A DNA stretch of 64,000 nucleotides from Phycisphaerae bacterium (GTDB taxonomy: Bacteria; Planctomycetota; Phycisphaerae; UBA1845): positions 1-64,000 of the forward strand of contig JABWBH010000008.1 in NCBI GenBank assembly GCA_013360585.1, read 5' to 3'. The stretch's first letter is position 1. Every line of letters begins with the position of its first letter. Positions 62,990 to 64,000 of the stretch are shown piece after piece. Made by a program: the position numbers and the translations under genes. Below the pieces are notes generated by a model. The model saw only the letters and a list, made by a program, of their open reading frames with translations. It did no database searches and was not told the DNA's origin.

Positions 62990-63925
62990 TCAGGGCGTCT
63001 CGTAGATCGTGATGCGCTGCGGGTCATCTCCCCCGGCGGGTGGCAGAATAACGACGCGCGCGCGGGACATGACACGCTCGAAGGTCTCAATCAGCAGGCG
63101 GGTGCGCGTCAGTTCGGGGGACCGGTGGTACTCCGGAAGCAGTCGAACGAAGCGGTCAGCATCCCCTTGCGCCCGAGAAATCCGCGCCGACGCAAGTCCG
63201 CGCGCGTCGTCAATCTGCCGCGCCGCTTCGGACTGCGCCGTCGAGACCGTCCGCGCCGCCCACGTCCGCGCCTGCTCGACGCGCTGCTCGGCGTCTTTCT
63301 GCGCGCTGCCGACATCGGTAAAAGCGTCGATGACCGGCGCCGGCGGGTTGACCTCGTGCAGGTTCGCGTCGATCAGGGTCAGCCCCGCGTCATAAGCATC
63401 CAGCAGCGCCTGCCCGTCGGAAAGCGCACGCTGCTGAATCTCGCTCTTGCGCGTCGTCAGGATGTCGTCCACCGGCATCGACGCCGCCAGCGCCCCCAGC
63501 GCCGCATCCACCGCTCGCTCCACCAGGAAATCCGCCGCCTCCGCCCGGAACAGGTAGGCCGACGGATCACGCACCCGGTATTGCACCGCCATCTTGATTT
63601 TCAGGATATTCTCGTCGCCCGTCAGCATGTCCGAACGCCGCGCCTCGGAGAAGAGCTTCCCGAGCATCGCATACCCGACCTCGACGCGCCGCACCTCGGT
63701 GGTCATCGGGCGATGCACTTCGCCGATCGGCGGCGGGAAGGCGTAGTGCAGCCCGGGAGCCACGTCGTCCTGCACGACGCGCCCGAAGCGCAGCACGATC
63801 CCACGCTGCCCGGGCTCGACGCTGTAGAACCCCGTCCCCAGCCACCCGATCACACCAAGCACCAGCGCGACGAACGCCCAGCGACCCCAGCGAACCTTCC
63901 GTCTTGCCGCAGACCCTGACGTCAT
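62990..63925 (-). CDS. hflK: HflK-like SPFH/band-7 protein
   Basis: A 311-aa membrane protein of the FtsH-modulating HflK/HflC type. The N-terminal helix is WAFVALVLGVIGWLGTGFYS, then the SPFH domain with VEPGQRGIVLRFGRVVQDDV, APGLHYAFPPPIGEVHR and LTGDENILKIKMAVQYRV. TLIDANLHEVNPPAPVIDAF and a coiled helical region (DAEQRVEQARTWAARTVSTA) follow. It probably forms a cage around FtsH in the inner membrane. Its ATG overlaps the stop of the upstream gene (TGAATGA region), suggesting translational coupling within an operon. Confidence 0.9.
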   Translation of the reverse strand: MTSGSAARRKVRWGRWAFVALVLGVIGWLGTGFYSVEPGQRGIVLRFGRVVQDDVAPGLHYAFPPPIGEVHRPMTTEVRRVEVGYAMLGKLFSEARRSDMLTGDENILKIKMAVQYRVRDPSAYLFRAEAADFLVERAVDAALGALAASMPVDDILTTRKSEIQQRALSDGQALLDAYDAGLTLIDANLHEVNPPAPVIDAFTDVGSAQKDAEQRVEQARTWAARTVSTAQSEAARQIDDARGLASARISRAQGDADRFVRLLPEYHRSPELTRTRLLIETFERVMSRARVVILPPAGGDDPQRITIYETP

Positions 63926-64000
63926 TCAGCGCCCTCGCCTTCCGGCGGCGTGACCTGCGGCGCTGGCGACGCCGGAGGCGGCGCGCCGATCGCCGGCGAC
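63922..64000 (-). CDS. C-terminal end of the gene upstream of hflK
   Basis: Only about 25 codons are inside the window. They read PPPASPAPQVTPPEGEGAE before a TGA that overlaps the hflK start. The tail is Pro/Ala-rich and without homology. By position it may be the second SPFH protein of the HflK/HflC pair. Confidence 0.5.
   Translation of the reverse strand, partial: SPAIGAPPPASPAPQVTPPEGEGAE

Overview
The window reads as a high-G+C chromosome segment from a member of the Planctomycetota, probably a Phycisphaerae-like lineage. This is inferred from gene content: a DUF6807/PmoA-type protein, DUF5117-type metallopeptidase, sulfatase-TPR protein, cysteine-rich secreted proteins, a subtilase with a dockerin-like tail, GHL10 lipoprotein, and dispersed hairpin repeats. 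No rRNA or marker gene here fixes the rank.

The left end (about 1-1529) is phage sequence on the minus strand: the start of a Mu gp29-type portal gene and a terminase large subunit with no usable start codon upstream of its ATPase motif. It abuts a CRISPR array (1530-2682; 18 identical 36-bp repeats, 17 spacers of 29-30 nt). Two spacers match the terminase gene perfectly (30/30 each, at 982-1011 and 891-920), and the 30 nt left of the first repeat also read as phage coding sequence. Either the locus targets a phage piece beside it, or phage and host sequence were joined at a spacer/protospacer identity during assembly. Next come cas2, cas1 and a 1063-residue cas9 (minus strand), then a divergent tracrRNA gene (about 7603-7744) with a 36-nt anti-repeat and a strong intrinsic terminator. 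There is no cas4 or csn2, so this is type II-C.

From 8.1 to 64 kb the window is chromosomal: hflX, two metallopeptidases, terC, tatC, a PhoB-type regulator, a TPR lipoprotein, a sialidase-like secreted protein, fumC, a two-component pair, tRNA-Val(TAC), a sulfatase-like protein, an HtrA-type protease, a Nudix hydrolase, a rhomboid, an M50 protease, an orphan histidine kinase, an esterase, a tandem-domain PTPS/QueD protein, flagellin, a large secreted protein, a CDF transporter, an HDAC-family protein, a secreted M14 carboxypeptidase, ftsK, a GHL10 lipoprotein, a HemW-like radical SAM protein, an HlyD/ABC-2 exporter operon, tmRNA, a subtilase, an SGNH hydrolase, a thiolase and hflK. Three secreted proteins share a C-terminal domain of about 80 residues with conserved cysteines.

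The CRISPR-Cas locus is the most unusual part. Its guide, tracrRNA, effector and two exact targets are all visible in one window. Cas1 carries an unusual N-terminal insertion that overlaps a dispersed repeat also found between cas1 and cas2. The rest is mostly housekeeping and secretion or proteolysis functions in small operons or single genes separated by hairpin terminators.
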